A DNA stretch of 64,000 nucleotides from Alphaproteobacteria bacterium (GTDB taxonomy: Bacteria; Pseudomonadota; Alphaproteobacteria; Acetobacterales; Acetobacteraceae). The notes under the pieces were generated by a model. It did not search any database. It was not told the origin of the DNA and was given only the letters and a program-made list of their open reading frames with translations. Below are positions 36,676 to 46,306 of the stretch, one piece after another. Position 1 is the stretch's first letter, and every line of letters starts with the position of its first letter. The position numbers and the translations under genes are program-made. The DNA lies in assembly GCA_026400815.1 (NCBI GenBank), contig JAPLOI010000033.1:62001-126000 (forward strand). The letters run 5' to 3'.

Positions 36676-39566
36676 CACCCGAAGCGGTCGAGCGTGAAGC
36701 GCGGGTCGGGCTTCGTGCCGTGCAGCAGTTCTTCCGCGGCCAGCTTTCCGCAGATCGGGCCCAGCGTGTAGGCTACGCCGCACAGCGAATTGTGGAAGCC
36801 CGGCAGGCCCGGCGCCTCGCCCAGGATCGGCGCCCGGTCCAGCATGGGGGCGATTCCGGTCCAGCTGCGGATGATCGACAGGCCGCGCAGGGCAGGGAGC
36901 ACGCGCGCGGCCACCCAGAGATTGCCCTCCATGTTGCGCCGCACATTGCGGCTGCGGCCGTCTTTGGGGTCGAAGCTGCCGAACCAGCCGCCGCCGATCA
37001 GCAACCCGCCGCTTTCCTGCTGCTTGAGCGAGAGATGCCGGCGCGAAAGGGCGACGAGATTGTCCACCAGCCGCGGAGCGGGCTCGGTGACGATCACCTG
37101 CTGCACCGTGCCGGTGATGGGCAGGTCGAGCCCGACCATGGCGCCGATGCGCCCGCCCCAGGCGCCGCCGCAGTTCAACACGCGGGCGGCGGTGATCGGG
37201 CCCTTGCTGGTTTCCACGCGCCATTTGGTGCCATCGCGGGTGATGGCCTGCACCTCCGCACCGCGCAGCAAGGTGGCGCCGTGCCCGCGGGCGAGGTTGG
37301 CCAGGGCCATCGTGCCGCGCAGTGCGTCGATCCGGCCCTCCGCCGGGCACCAATCGGCCCCGAGCAGATCTGGCGCGAGATGGGGGGCGAGGTTGCGCAA
37401 CTCGTTGGTGCCGATCAGGTGGCTCTCGATCCCGATCCGCCGCTCCATGGCGACCTTGCCGCGCAGCCATTCCATGTCATCCGGCGTGGCGGCCACCATC
37501 AGGCCGCCCTCGATGACGAGGCCGAGGGACTCCCCGGAGTCCCGGGCGATCTCCTGCCACAGGGCGATGGACTGGTGCTGCAGCGGCAGGGTGTGGGCGG
37601 CGGGTCCGCCATCCTCCGGCATGCCATCATAGCCGAAATCATAGGACAGGAGCTGGGCGTGCAGGCTGCCGGCATTGGCGGTGGCGGCGGCCATGCCGGC
37701 CTCGTCGCGCTCGGCCACCATCACCTCCGCGCCACCCTTGGCCAGGTAGTAGGCGGCGGCCATGCCGATCGAGCCGCCGCCAATCACCAGGATGTCGGTC
37801 TGACGGGAGGTAGATTCGGTGGGCGGAACCGGCGTCAGGCGCTGGTTGGGGGTGGGCAGTTCCAGCAAGGGGGCGTCGAACTCGCCCTCCTCGAACATCA
37901 GCGCGGCCGCGGGCACAGGCCTGGCCGGCAGGCGCGGGGCGGCGAAACTGCCGGCATCCGGGGTGCCGGGGCAGAGGCGGGCGATGGTCGCAGCACAGAA
38001 GCGACCCTGGCAGCGCCCCATGCCGGCCCGCGTTGCCTTCTTGAGAGATGCCACTGAGACGAAGCCGTTGCCGATTTCCTGCCGCAGCCGCCCGGCCGTC
38101 ACCTCCTCGCACCGGCAGATGATGGTCTCGTCGGTGATTCCTTCGGTCGGCGGGGGCGTGACGGGGCGGTAGAGCTTCCAGAGCTCAGCCTGGAACGCCT
38201 GGGCGCGGCCCAGATCCACCCAATCCGGGTAGGGATCCGGCGTGGGCAGGCCAAGGTCGCGGGCAATGGCCAGGCCGGCGAGGCGGCCCCGGGCGAGGGC
38301 GATGCGGGAGCCGCCGATGCGAGCCCCATCGCCGACGGCGAAGATGGCAGCATTCGCCGTCCGGCCCTCGGCGTCGGCCTCGGTCATCAGGTGGCCGAGG
38401 CCCTCATCCACGAAGCCATGCGGCAGGTCCAGGGCGCGCGCCAGGCCGGTCTCGGGCTGGAACCCGGCATTCAGCGCGACCGTCGTGGCGGTGATGCGCA
38501 CCATACCCGTGGGCGTGGCGACATGGGCCATCTCGACGCGATCGGTCCCTTCCAGCTTTGTGACGTGGCTGGCCCAGAACACCGGAACACCGCGGCGCTT
38601 CAGCATCGCGAGATAGCTGATCCCCTGGCGCGTGAGGTCGCGGTCGTGCCGCCACATGTCCAGCGCGGTGCGCCAGATGCCGAGGGACGGGCGCGCGGCC
38701 GCTTCCACCACGGCGGCCACGCGCACACCGGCGGCCAGCAACTCGCAAGCCAGTTGGAGGTTGAGCGGCCCGTTGCCGGCGATCAGCACGGGCTGGCCGG
38801 GCACCACCCTTTGGGCGCGGACCAGGGTTTGCAGCCCGCCGGTGGTCAGCACGCCGGGCAGGGTCCAGCCAGGCAGCGGGACCGGGCGTTCATGCGCCCC
38901 GGGCGCCAGGACCAGCCGGCGTGGGGTGAACACGGTGGCTTGCCCGCCGACGACGGCACCGATCTCGGCCGCTGCTTCGGCATGGGGGAAGGCCCCCCAT
39001 GCGATGGCATTCGACACAATCTCAACGCCTGCCGCCTCCGCCCGCGCGCGCAGTTCGGCGCCCTCGCGATGCTGGGCGTCTGGATCGGTGCTGACATGGC
39101 TCGGCGCGAGTTGCTTGTGGTACTGGCCGCCCGGGGCGTCCCGCTCGTCCAGCACGACGACCTGCGCGCCCGATTCAGCCGCGGCGATGGCGGCCGAAAG
39201 CCCGGCCGGGCCGGCGCCGACCACCAGCAGGTCGCAGCTGCGATCCTGGCTGTTTTCCGGGGTGTGAACGAGATCGGCGAGGCTGGCGGGCGCACCGCTC
39301 GAAACCTGCATGCCATCGGTGGCTTTCGCCTGGCAGGCGCGCTGGCCATGCCGGCCGTCGATCGTCATCACGCAATCGAAGCAGGCCCCCATGCCGCAAT
39401 GCAGGCCGCGCGGCGCGCCGGATGCGGTGGCGCGGAAGGTGGTGATCCCGGCGGCCGAGAGGCAGGCGGCCACGGTCTCTCCTTCAAGGGCCGGCAATGC
39501 CTGGCCGTCGAAGTGCACCGTGATCGGCTGGCCGGTGGGGCGGATGGTGCGGGAGGTCAGGCGCAT
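36675..39566 (-). CDS. three-part fused [2Fe-2S]/FAD/DAO dehydrogenase (HcnABC-like)
   Basis: A 963-residue single chain containing what are normally three subunits of amine/imino-acid dehydrogenases such as hydrogen cyanide synthase or D-hydroxyproline dehydrogenase. Part one (about 1-95) is a plant-type [2Fe-2S] domain with Cys57, 62, 65 and 78. Part two (about 110-545) is an FAD/NAD(P) disulfide-reductase-like domain (VVGAGPAGLSAA, LIAGNGPLNLQLA) plus a BFD-like [2Fe-2S] site (Cys484, 486, 519, 524). Part three (about 590-963) is a DAO domain starting at VIGGGSIGMAAAYYL. Start: ATG at 39566; a TTG lies 12 nt upstream. Neighbours (GGT, hydantoinase) suggest amino-acid catabolism; the substrate is unknown. 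Confidence 0.9.
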   Translation of the reverse strand: MRLTSRTIRPTGQPITVHFDGQALPALEGETVAACLSAAGITTFRATASGAPRGLHCGMGACFDCVMTIDGRHGQRACQAKATDGMQVSSGAPASLADLVHTPENSQDRSCDLLVVGAGPAGLSAAIAAAESGAQVVVLDERDAPGGQYHKQLAPSHVSTDPDAQHREGAELRARAEAAGVEIVSNAIAWGAFPHAEAAAEIGAVVGGQATVFTPRRLVLAPGAHERPVPLPGWTLPGVLTTGGLQTLVRAQRVVPGQPVLIAGNGPLNLQLACELLAAGVRVAAVVEAAARPSLGIWRTALDMWRHDRDLTRQGISYLAMLKRRGVPVFWASHVTKLEGTDRVEMAHVATPTGMVRITATTVALNAGFQPETGLARALDLPHGFVDEGLGHLMTEADAEGRTANAAIFAVGDGARIGGSRIALARGRLAGLAIARDLGLPTPDPYPDWVDLGRAQAFQAELWKLYRPVTPPPTEGITDETIICRCEEVTAGRLRQEIGNGFVSVASLKKATRAGMGRCQGRFCAATIARLCPGTPDAGSFAAPRLPARPVPAAALMFEEGEFDAPLLELPTPNQRLTPVPPTESTSRQTDILVIGGGSIGMAAAYYLAKGGAEVMVAERDEAGMAAATANAGSLHAQLLSYDFGYDGMPEDGGPAAHTLPLQHQSIALWQEIARDSGESLGLVIEGGLMVAATPDDMEWLRGKVAMERRIGIESHLIGTNELRNLAPHLAPDLLGADWCPAEGRIDALRGTMALANLARGHGATLLRGAEVQAITRDGTKWRVETSKGPITAARVLNCGGAWGGRIGAMVGLDLPITGTVQQVIVTEPAPRLVDNLVALSRRHLSLKQQESGGLLIGGGWFGSFDPKDGRSRNVRRNMEGNLWVAARVLPALRGLSIIRSWTGIAPMLDRAPILGEAPGLPGFHNSLCGVAYTLGPICGKLAAEELLHGTKPDPRFTLDRFG

Positions 39567-39639
39567 TTGGTGGCCCAAAGAAGGTTGCGGCGCGGGGGGG
39601 AAATCGGTTGCATGTCGCGATACACGTTAGGACATCGAC

Positions 39640-41085
39640 ATGGCGGATTACGACCTCGTTGTGCGTGGCGGCACGGTGGTGACGGGAAGCGACACCATGC
39701 GCGCCGATATCGGGATTCGCGACGGCAGGATTGCAGCCCTCGGCGAACGCCTGGAGGGCGCCGAAACACTCGATGCCGGTGGGCTGCTGGTGATGCCGGG
39801 CGGGGTTGATACGCATTGCCATATCGAACAGCTGCAGGAAGGCGGCGGGGCGGACGAGGAAACGTGGGAAACCGGCAGCCGTTCCTGCCTGGTGGGCGGC
39901 ACCACCTCGGTGATCACCTTCTCCACCCAGTTTAAGGGGCACGGGCTGCTGGAGCCGCTGGCCGAGTACCAGCGGCGGGCGCGGCAATCGATGGTGGACT
40001 ACTCCTTCCACCAGATCATCACGGATGCCACCGACGACGTGATCTGGAAGGAGATCCCGCAGGTGGTGGCGCAGGGCGTGCGCAGCCTGAAGGTGTTCCT
40101 GACCTACGATCCGCTGAACCTGGACGACCGCGCCTATCTGCGCGTGTTGGCGGCGGCGCGGCGCGAGGGCGCCTTCGTGACCGTGCACTGCGAGAACTAC
40201 GAGGCGATCCGCTGGCGCACGGAGGCGCTGATCGCCTCGGGCCGCACGGCGCCGATGTATCACGCCTGGTCGCGCCCCAAGATGATCGAGCGCGAGGCGA
40301 CGCACCGGGCGATTGCCCTGGCGGAGATGGTGGACCAGCCGATCCAGGTGTTCCACGTGAGCTGCAGCGAGGTCGCCGAGGAGATCGCGCGGGCCCAGGC
40401 GCGCGGGCTGAAGGTGTGGGGCGAGACCTGCCCGCAATATTTCACGCTGACCGCGGACGACATGGACAAGCCCGGCTTCGAGGGGGCGAAGTTCATGTGC
40501 TCGCCGGCGCCGCGCACCAAGGCGGACCAGGAGGCGCTGTGGGCCGATGTACGCCGCGGCACGCTGGATGTCGTCAGCTCCGACCATTCCGGCTGGACCT
40601 TCACCGGCCCCAAGGGCAAGCCGGTGAACGGCACCAACGCGCCGTTCCGCGACATTCCGAACGGCGTGCCGGGCCTCGCCGCCCGCCTGCCGATCCTGTT
40701 CAGCGAAGGCGTGGTGAAGGGGCGGATCGACCTCAACACCTTTGTGCGTATCACCGCCACCAACCCCGCCCGGCTGTTCGGGCTCTATCCCCGCAAGGGC
40801 AGCATTGCGCCGGGTTTCGATGCGGATCTGGTGCTGTGGGACCCCGCCCGCCGCGTGACGCTGAACAACGCGCTGATGCAGTCGATCATGGACTACACGC
40901 CCTATGAGGGGATGGAAGTGACCGGTTGGCCGGTGGCCACGCTGCTGCGCGGCCGGGTGGCCATGCGCGAAGGGGTGGTGCAGTCCGAGCCCGGCCAGGG
41001 GCGCTTCCTGGCGCGTGGCCCCTACGACATGATCCGTCCGCGCGGCGTGCTGCCGGATGGGTTCGACGCTTCGGCCTTTGCCTGA
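39640..41085 (+). CDS. hydA: dihydropyrimidinase/D-hydantoinase
   Basis: A 481-residue cyclic-amidohydrolase that opens hydantoins or dihydropyrimidines. The binuclear metal site is complete: His59 and His61 (DTHCHIE), carboxylated Lys151 (SLKVFLTY), His183 (VHCENYE), His239 (VFHVSC) and Asp315 (SSDHSGW). Tyr156 is also conserved. The ATG at 39640 has AGGA 7 nt upstream. It is divergent from the fused dehydrogenase gene and convergent with an EamA transporter. Pyrimidine degradation or D-amino-acid salvage fits; no beta-ureidopropionase is nearby. Confidence 0.93.
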   Translation: MADYDLVVRGGTVVTGSDTMRADIGIRDGRIAALGERLEGAETLDAGGLLVMPGGVDTHCHIEQLQEGGGADEETWETGSRSCLVGGTTSVITFSTQFKGHGLLEPLAEYQRRARQSMVDYSFHQIITDATDDVIWKEIPQVVAQGVRSLKVFLTYDPLNLDDRAYLRVLAAARREGAFVTVHCENYEAIRWRTEALIASGRTAPMYHAWSRPKMIEREATHRAIALAEMVDQPIQVFHVSCSEVAEEIARAQARGLKVWGETCPQYFTLTADDMDKPGFEGAKFMCSPAPRTKADQEALWADVRRGTLDVVSSDHSGWTFTGPKGKPVNGTNAPFRDIPNGVPGLAARLPILFSEGVVKGRIDLNTFVRITATNPARLFGLYPRKGSIAPGFDADLVLWDPARRVTLNNALMQSIMDYTPYEGMEVTGWPVATLLRGRVAMREGVVQSEPGQGRFLARGPYDMIRPRGVLPDGFDASAFA

Positions 41086-41088
41086 ACC

Positions 41089-41952
41089 CTACGCCTTTTT
41101 CTCCGGCCGGGCTGCCACCAGCCCGGCCGCCACGATGACCACGGCGCCGATCAGCGTGGGCAGGTCGGGTAGAACGGTGAACAGAGCCCAGCCGAACACC
41201 GTGCTCCACAGCAGCGAGGTGTAGCTGAACGGCGCCAACAACGAGGCCGGGGCGAAGCGGTAGGCCTGGATCATGAGGTATTGCCCCGCCGAGGCGACCA
41301 GCCCGAGCGCTATTGCCATCGCCCAGGCGTCCCAGGGTGCCCATACCCAGCCGAAGGGAATGACCAGGGTCATCGCTGCCAGGCCAACCACCGCGGACCA
41401 CAGCAAGGTGGTTGCCGTGGGGTCCAGCCCCGACATCCGCCGCGTGAGCACCACCGCCACCGCCCAGGTCGAGGAGGACCCCACCACCAGCAGCGCGGCC
41501 GGCTGGAACGCCTCCGTGCCGGGCCGCACGATCACGAGCACGCCCAGAAGCCCGACGACGATCGCAGCCCAACGGGCGGCATTCACCACCTCGCGCAGGA
41601 TCACCACGGACAATGCCGTGATCAGCAGCGGTGAGATGAACCCCACCGATGTGGCCTCCGCCAGCGGCATCGTCTGGATGGCGAAGACGTAGAGCAATGC
41701 GGAGACGGCGAGCAGCAGACCGCGCAGCACCTGCAGGCGCGGCTGCTTCACCTGCACTCGTCCGCCAGCCGTGCGGGCCACGAGGACCCAGGCGAAGGGC
41801 ACGAACACCAGGTAGCGAATCCAGTTGATCTGCGTGACCGGCATCGCCTGCCCCAGCCACTTGGCCATGGCATCGGACAGGGTGAAGCAGAAGACTGCTC
41901 CGAGAATCGTCACGATTCCCCGCAGGGGGCGGTCTGAATTCGTCTCGTTCAT
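41089..41952 (-). CDS. DMT/EamA family transporter
   Basis: A 287-residue inner-membrane protein with about ten hydrophobic segments arranged as two EamA halves, as in RhaT/YdcZ-type drug/metabolite exporters. The PLAEATSVGFISPLL and PASLLAPFSYTSLLWSTVFGW stretches (each half ends in this kind of motif) support the call. The substrate is unknown. The ATG at 41952 is used. Its end lies 4 nt from the convergent hydantoinase gene. Confidence 0.88.
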   Translation of the reverse strand: MNETNSDRPLRGIVTILGAVFCFTLSDAMAKWLGQAMPVTQINWIRYLVFVPFAWVLVARTAGGRVQVKQPRLQVLRGLLLAVSALLYVFAIQTMPLAEATSVGFISPLLITALSVVILREVVNAARWAAIVVGLLGVLVIVRPGTEAFQPAALLVVGSSSTWAVAVVLTRRMSGLDPTATTLLWSAVVGLAAMTLVIPFGWVWAPWDAWAMAIALGLVASAGQYLMIQAYRFAPASLLAPFSYTSLLWSTVFGWALFTVLPDLPTLIGAVVIVAAGLVAARPEKKA

Positions 41953-41962
41953 GTCGTCCCGA

Positions 41963-43192
41963 TCAGATCGTGCGCCACCAGCGGCGGGTCAGCAGGATGG
42001 CGATAAGGCCCTCGATGCCGATCAGCGCGGTGGCATAGGGGGCGCCGAGCCAGTCCGCCAGCAGGCCGAGATGCAGGAACCCGATCGGCGCCGTGCCGAT
42101 GCACACCGCGAGCACGCCGAACACCCGGCTGCGGGCGTCCGGCGGCGCCAGCACATAGACAAGCGTGGATTGCATCACCCCGAAGCAGGAGCTTGCCGCG
42201 CCGATGACGACCAGTGAAGCCGCCGCACTGATCGGCTCCGGCGACAGGGCGAAGGCAACGGTGGCCGCAAGATAGAGCGCCGTGCCGCCGACATAGGTGG
42301 CGCGGAAGCCGCCAGGCCGGAGCATCACCGCCAGGGCTGCCGCCGAGGCGAGAGCCCCGAGCCCGTCCATCCCCGCCAGCACCCCGATCATCGCGGCAGA
42401 CAGGCCCAGCTGGTCGGCCCCGATCACCGGCACCATGCTCGTGGCAGGCCAGCCCCACAGGTTGAAGATCAGGGTGACCACCATGGTGCCGACAAGGCGG
42501 GGATCCCGGCGCACCACGCCGAAGCCGCCCGCAATCCGCGCCAGGAGCGAAGGCCCGCCGGCCGCCAAATAGGGGTTGCGATAGGCCAGGCGCCAGGCGG
42601 CGACGACCGGCAGCAGGTAAAGAGCGGTCCCGAGCGCAAACGCGCCTTCGATCCCCAAGGTCGCGAGGAGCACACCGCCCATGACAGGCCCCAGCAGGCG
42701 TGCGGCGTTGCCGGCCCCGATATCGAGCGACATGGCACCCGAAAGCCGGGCGGCACCCACCACCTCGCCGATCAGGAAGCGGCGGACCGTGTTGTCGCTG
42801 GCCCAGGCCATGCCGTTCAGCAGGCTGGCAACCGCCAGATGCCACACGGCCAGCGTGCCGGACCATGCCAGCACCGTCAGTGTCGCAGAGGTCAATGCCA
42901 TCCCGATGAGGACGCCGAGCAACAGCAGGCGCCGCTCCACACGCTCGCCCACCGCGCCGAACACCAGGCCGAGAACCGCCATGGGCAGCATGCGCAGCAT
43001 GGTCAGCATCGCCACCACGAAGGCCGAGCCGGTGGCCTGGTAGGCAAAGACCGCCATCGCCAGCGTATCCACCCAGCGCACGATGGAGGACGTGGTACCG
43101 ATCAGCCAGAGCCTGCGATAGTCGGCCAGGGCGAACACAGACAGCCGCCCGTGACGCTGGCCACCGGACGGAGACGCTGGCGTGGCGTTCAT
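41963..43192 (-). CDS. MFS transporter
   Basis: A 409-residue protein with 12 predicted hydrophobic segments and the MFS loop GERVERRLLLLGVLIGMAL after the second segment. The general order resembles MFS_3/EntS-like exporters. It ends 11 nt before the start of the EamA gene on the same strand, so the two transporters may form an operon. The substrate is not predictable. Confidence 0.87.
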   Translation of the reverse strand: MNATPASPSGGQRHGRLSVFALADYRRLWLIGTTSSIVRWVDTLAMAVFAYQATGSAFVVAMLTMLRMLPMAVLGLVFGAVGERVERRLLLLGVLIGMALTSATLTVLAWSGTLAVWHLAVASLLNGMAWASDNTVRRFLIGEVVGAARLSGAMSLDIGAGNAARLLGPVMGGVLLATLGIEGAFALGTALYLLPVVAAWRLAYRNPYLAAGGPSLLARIAGGFGVVRRDPRLVGTMVVTLIFNLWGWPATSMVPVIGADQLGLSAAMIGVLAGMDGLGALASAAALAVMLRPGGFRATYVGGTALYLAATVAFALSPEPISAAASLVVIGAASSCFGVMQSTLVYVLAPPDARSRVFGVLAVCIGTAPIGFLHLGLLADWLGAPYATALIGIEGLIAILLTRRWWRTI

Positions 43193-43429
43193 CGGACGAT
43201 TTCGCGTGGCACGTCCGGCCCTTTCTCCCCATCTGCATCTTCGATAAGCGAGGGCGGGCCCCGTGCCTAGCGTTCCCTGGCGGTGGCTGCCCTGCTTGTG
43301 CAGGCAAGGCTTGGCTGTGCGCGTTCGGTCCCGTTAGGCTTTCACCGCGCGTGGCCATGCCACGCCGAGAGGAGGTCGTCAGTCCGGGGAAGATCCCCAT
43401 ATTGCCGCCAATGATGCGGAAGGATGCAC

Positions 43430-44683
43430 GTGAGCACGACACGCTTCGCCCAGGCCAACGACCAGTCCCACGGCCGCACCGCCCCGCCGCGAGACCCGCG
43501 ATTGCGGTTGCTGCTGGAGATCGCGGGTCAGATCCGGGTGGGCGCCCTGACATTGGTGATGCCGGATGGCGCCACGCATCGCCTGGCGGCGAGCCCCCTG
43601 CCGGCGGCAACGGTTGTCATCCGCGATCCCCGCGCCGTCACGCGTCTCGTCACAGGTGGCAGCCTCGGCTGGGCCGAAGCCTATCTCGATGGCTTATGGG
43701 ACAGCCCGGACATCCGCGCGGTGATGGCATTGGCCGCTGCCAACGAAGCCGAGTTGGCGCCGCTGTTGCGCGGCCGGCCGTGGACGCGGGCGCTGGCCTG
43801 GGTCGCCCACAAGCTGCGCCCCAACACCCGGCGCGGCTCCTCTCGCAACATCGTCGCCCATTACGACCTGGGCAACGAGTTCTATCGCCTGTGGCTCGAT
43901 GCCAGCATGACCTATTCCGCGGCCGTGTTCGCCGAGCCGGCCGAGGCGCTGGAACTGGCGCAGGCCCGCAAGATGCGCCTGCTGTGCGAGCGGCTTGGCC
44001 TGCGGCCCGGGATGCGCGTGCTGGAGATCGGCTGCGGCTGGGGTGGGTTTGCCACCCTGGCGGCGCGCGAGTTCGGGGTGCATGTGGTCGGCCTCACGCT
44101 GTCTCCATCGCAACTGGAATTCGCCCGCGCCCGCATTGCCGAGGCCGGCCTATCCGAGCGTGTGGAGCTTCGCCTGCAGGATTATCGCGACGTACCGGGC
44201 CAGTTCGATCGCATTGCGTCGATCGAGATGTTCGAGGCGGTGGGGCGGGAATACTGGCCCACCTATTTCCGCACGGTGCACGACCGGCTGGCCCCCGGTG
44301 GGCTGGCCGGCATCCAGACCATCTCGATCGACGACGCCTGGTTCGCCGACTACGCCCGGACCGCCGATTTCATCCAGCGCCACGTCTTCCCGGGCGGCAT
44401 GCTGCCCAGCCCCGGCGAGCTGCGGCGCGAGGTGGCGGCGGCGGGTTTGGAATGGCGCGGGGATCACTGGTTCGGCCTCGACTACGCTGAGACGCTGGCG
44501 CGCTGGTATGGCGATTTCCAGCGCGCCTGGCCCCAGGTGGCGCGTTTGCCACCGCCGGCCGGCAAGCAGCCCTATGACGCCAAGTTCAAGCGCCTGTGGG
44601 AATACTACCTAGCCTATTGCGAGATCGGGTTTCGTGCGCGCTGGACCGATGTCGGGCAGATGATCCTGGCGCGCCCTGCCTGA
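43430..44683 (+). CDS. cyclopropane-fatty-acid-synthase-type SAM methyltransferase
   Basis: An approximately 417-residue SAM-dependent methyltransferase. NIVAHYDLGNEFYRLWLDASMTYS, split here as HYDLGNEFYRLWLD and SMTYS, is the signature of cyclopropane-fatty-acyl-phospholipid synthases; VLEIGCGWGGFA is the SAM site and LSPSQLEFA follows. It would modify lipid acyl chains at the membrane. GTG at 43430 is chosen because GGAAGG sits 6 nt upstream; an in-frame ATG at 43424 abuts that site directly and is the alternative. A related gene for other lipid products cannot be excluded. Confidence 0.88.
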   Translation: MSTTRFAQANDQSHGRTAPPRDPRLRLLLEIAGQIRVGALTLVMPDGATHRLAASPLPAATVVIRDPRAVTRLVTGGSLGWAEAYLDGLWDSPDIRAVMALAAANEAELAPLLRGRPWTRALAWVAHKLRPNTRRGSSRNIVAHYDLGNEFYRLWLDASMTYSAAVFAEPAEALELAQARKMRLLCERLGLRPGMRVLEIGCGWGGFATLAAREFGVHVVGLTLSPSQLEFARARIAEAGLSERVELRLQDYRDVPGQFDRIASIEMFEAVGREYWPTYFRTVHDRLAPGGLAGIQTISIDDAWFADYARTADFIQRHVFPGGMLPSPGELRREVAAAGLEWRGDHWFGLDYAETLARWYGDFQRAWPQVARLPPPAGKQPYDAKFKRLWEYYLAYCEIGFRARWTDVGQMILARPA

Positions 44684-44720
44684 CAAGCTGCGGCTGATCT
44701 GCACAGGCGAGGAGACCGCC

Positions 44721-45332
44721 ATGACCGACACCCCTTTCTACCACGCCGGCAACCGCGCGCTGCAGGAGGCCTTCGCCAGCCGCGCCTTGGCGGACCGGCT
44801 GGAGGAGCGGTCGCGCCAAGCATTCACCGAGAGCGACAGCGCCTTCGTCGAAGGTGCGATCTACTTCTTCCTCGCCACCGCCGATGCCGGTGGGCGGCCC
44901 GACTGCTCCTTCAAGGGCGGGCCACCCGGCTTCGTGCGGGTCACCGGGCCGTCGGAGCTGGCGTTTCCGGATTACGACGGCAACGGCATGTTCAAGAGCC
45001 TGGGCAACCTCGCGGTGAATCCCGAAGTCGGCCTGCTGTTCATCGACATGCATGGCCAGCCGCGGCGGCTGCGGGTGAACGGCACGGCCAGCGTCTCCCG
45101 CGACGACGACCTGCTGGCCCGTACCGTGGGCGCGCAGCTGATCGTGCGCGTTTCGGTGCGGGCGATCTTCGCCAACTGCCCGCGCTACATCCCGCGGCTG
45201 AGCCTGGTGGAACCCTCCGCCTACACGCCGGCGGCCGGGCTGCCGGCGCCCGAGCCGGCGTGGAAGGGCTTCGATGCCTTCAAGGACATCGTGCCGCCCC
45301 GCCAGCCGACCTGGGACGGAACGGAACGCTAG
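44721..45332 (+). CDS. pyridoxamine 5'-phosphate oxidase family flavin-binding-fold protein
   Basis: A 203-residue split-barrel protein of the PNPOx-like superfamily. FFLATADAGGRPDCSFKGG and RLRVNGTASV are typical FMN/F420-barrel segments. Unlike true PdxH it lacks an obvious C-terminal PNPOx dimerisation domain, so a general flavin or haem-binding redox role is more likely than vitamin B6 synthesis. The ATG at 44721 has GAGGAG 7 nt upstream. Its stop overlaps the convergent serine hydrolase stop by 4 nt. Confidence 0.8.
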   Translation: MTDTPFYHAGNRALQEAFASRALADRLEERSRQAFTESDSAFVEGAIYFFLATADAGGRPDCSFKGGPPGFVRVTGPSELAFPDYDGNGMFKSLGNLAVNPEVGLLFIDMHGQPRRLRVNGTASVSRDDDLLARTVGAQLIVRVSVRAIFANCPRYIPRLSLVEPSAYTPAAGLPAPEPAWKGFDAFKDIVPPRQPTWDGTER

Positions 45333-46306
45333 CCCGGCGCCGCGGCCAGGATCCCCCGCAGCAGCATGCCAAACCGGCCGGAGCTGACGGTGTTGCCCGG
45401 GATGTCGGTATCCACCCGGTGCACCACCACGGCATCCAGCTTCGGCAGCACCACGATGTAATGCCCGCCGGCGCCCCGGGCGGAGTAGGTGCCCTCCGGC
45501 ACGCGCGCATTGGGGAAATGGATGCCGTCGCGCCCCACCCACCACATGTAGCCGTAGCTGCCGGCCAGCCCGGCATCGGAGATCGGCGCCACGCTGTCTT
45601 CCACCCAGGCTTCCGGCACGATCTGCGCGCCGCCCCAACGACCTTTGCGCAGGAACAACTCGCCGAACCGGGCGAGGTCGCGCGCCGTCATGCGGAACGG
45701 GTAGGCCGGGTGGATGGAGGCCTCCAGCGGGTGATAGCCACCGTCGCGCGCCGGTTCGTAGTCCTGCATGCCGATGGGATCGGCGATGCGCGCCTTGAAG
45801 TCGGCATAGATGTCGGCGTCGGTCACCTGGCGGAAGATGGTGCCCAGCGCGTTGAAGTCCCAGTTGTTGTAGCACCAGTTCACGCCGGGCCCGTGGCTGT
45901 GCCGCGCCGGCTTGATCGCCAGCATGTTGGGCGATTCATAGCCCGACGGGTGATACACACCGGAGCGCGCCGCCAGCAGCTGGTGGACGGTGGCGAGCTT
46001 CTCGCGCTCCGACAGCCCCTCCTTGTCGTCGATGCCCAGGCTGCCGAGCGTGGCTTCCAGGTCCACGCGCCCCTCGGCATCGTGGATCCCGTAGAGCGCA
46101 CTGAGGAAGCTCTTGCGGATGGAATGCACGTTGTAGTGGCGATCGATCTCGCCCCAGGCATCCAGCACCTTGCCGCCCGCCACCACCATCGTGCCGGCGG
46201 AGTTGAAGCTACCGGCGAAGGCCCGCGCCTCGGCCAGCCTGGCCGATGACCAGCCGATCTGTTCCGGCGCCTGCCAGCGCGCCCAGCTTCCGATGTCGGC
46301 GCTCAC
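45329..46306 (-). CDS. serine hydrolase (beta-lactamase/class C-like family)
   Basis: A 325-residue penicillin-binding-protein-like hydrolase. The SxxK nucleophile is in VHSIRKSFLS (Ser-Ile-Arg-Lys) and the YxN element is in WCYNNWD. The GTG at 46306 is the start: it overlaps the SDR stop as GTGA, and the frame upstream is out of register with any homology. No signal peptide is seen, so it is probably an esterase or amide hydrolase in the cytoplasm rather than a true beta-lactamase. Confidence 0.85.
   Translation of the reverse strand: MSADIGSWARWQAPEQIGWSSARLAEARAFAGSFNSAGTMVVAGGKVLDAWGEIDRHYNVHSIRKSFLSALYGIHDAEGRVDLEATLGSLGIDDKEGLSEREKLATVHQLLAARSGVYHPSGYESPNMLAIKPARHSHGPGVNWCYNNWDFNALGTIFRQVTDADIYADFKARIADPIGMQDYEPARDGGYHPLEASIHPAYPFRMTARDLARFGELFLRKGRWGGAQIVPEAWVEDSVAPISDAGLAGSYGYMWWVGRDGIHFPNARVPEGTYSARGAGGHYIVVLPKLDAVVVHRVDTDIPGNTVSSGRFGMLLRGILAAAPG

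Noticed and set aside
38391-39809. 472-residue plus-strand frame across the fused dehydrogenase start
   Set aside because: It spans two real genes in different frames and has shadow-like composition.
41105-41128. 9-bp inverted repeat (GGCCGGGCT/AGCCCGGCC) near the hydantoinase and EamA ends
   Set aside because: It lies inside the EamA coding end with no T tract in either direction and is well past the stop of the other gene, so termination is not supported.
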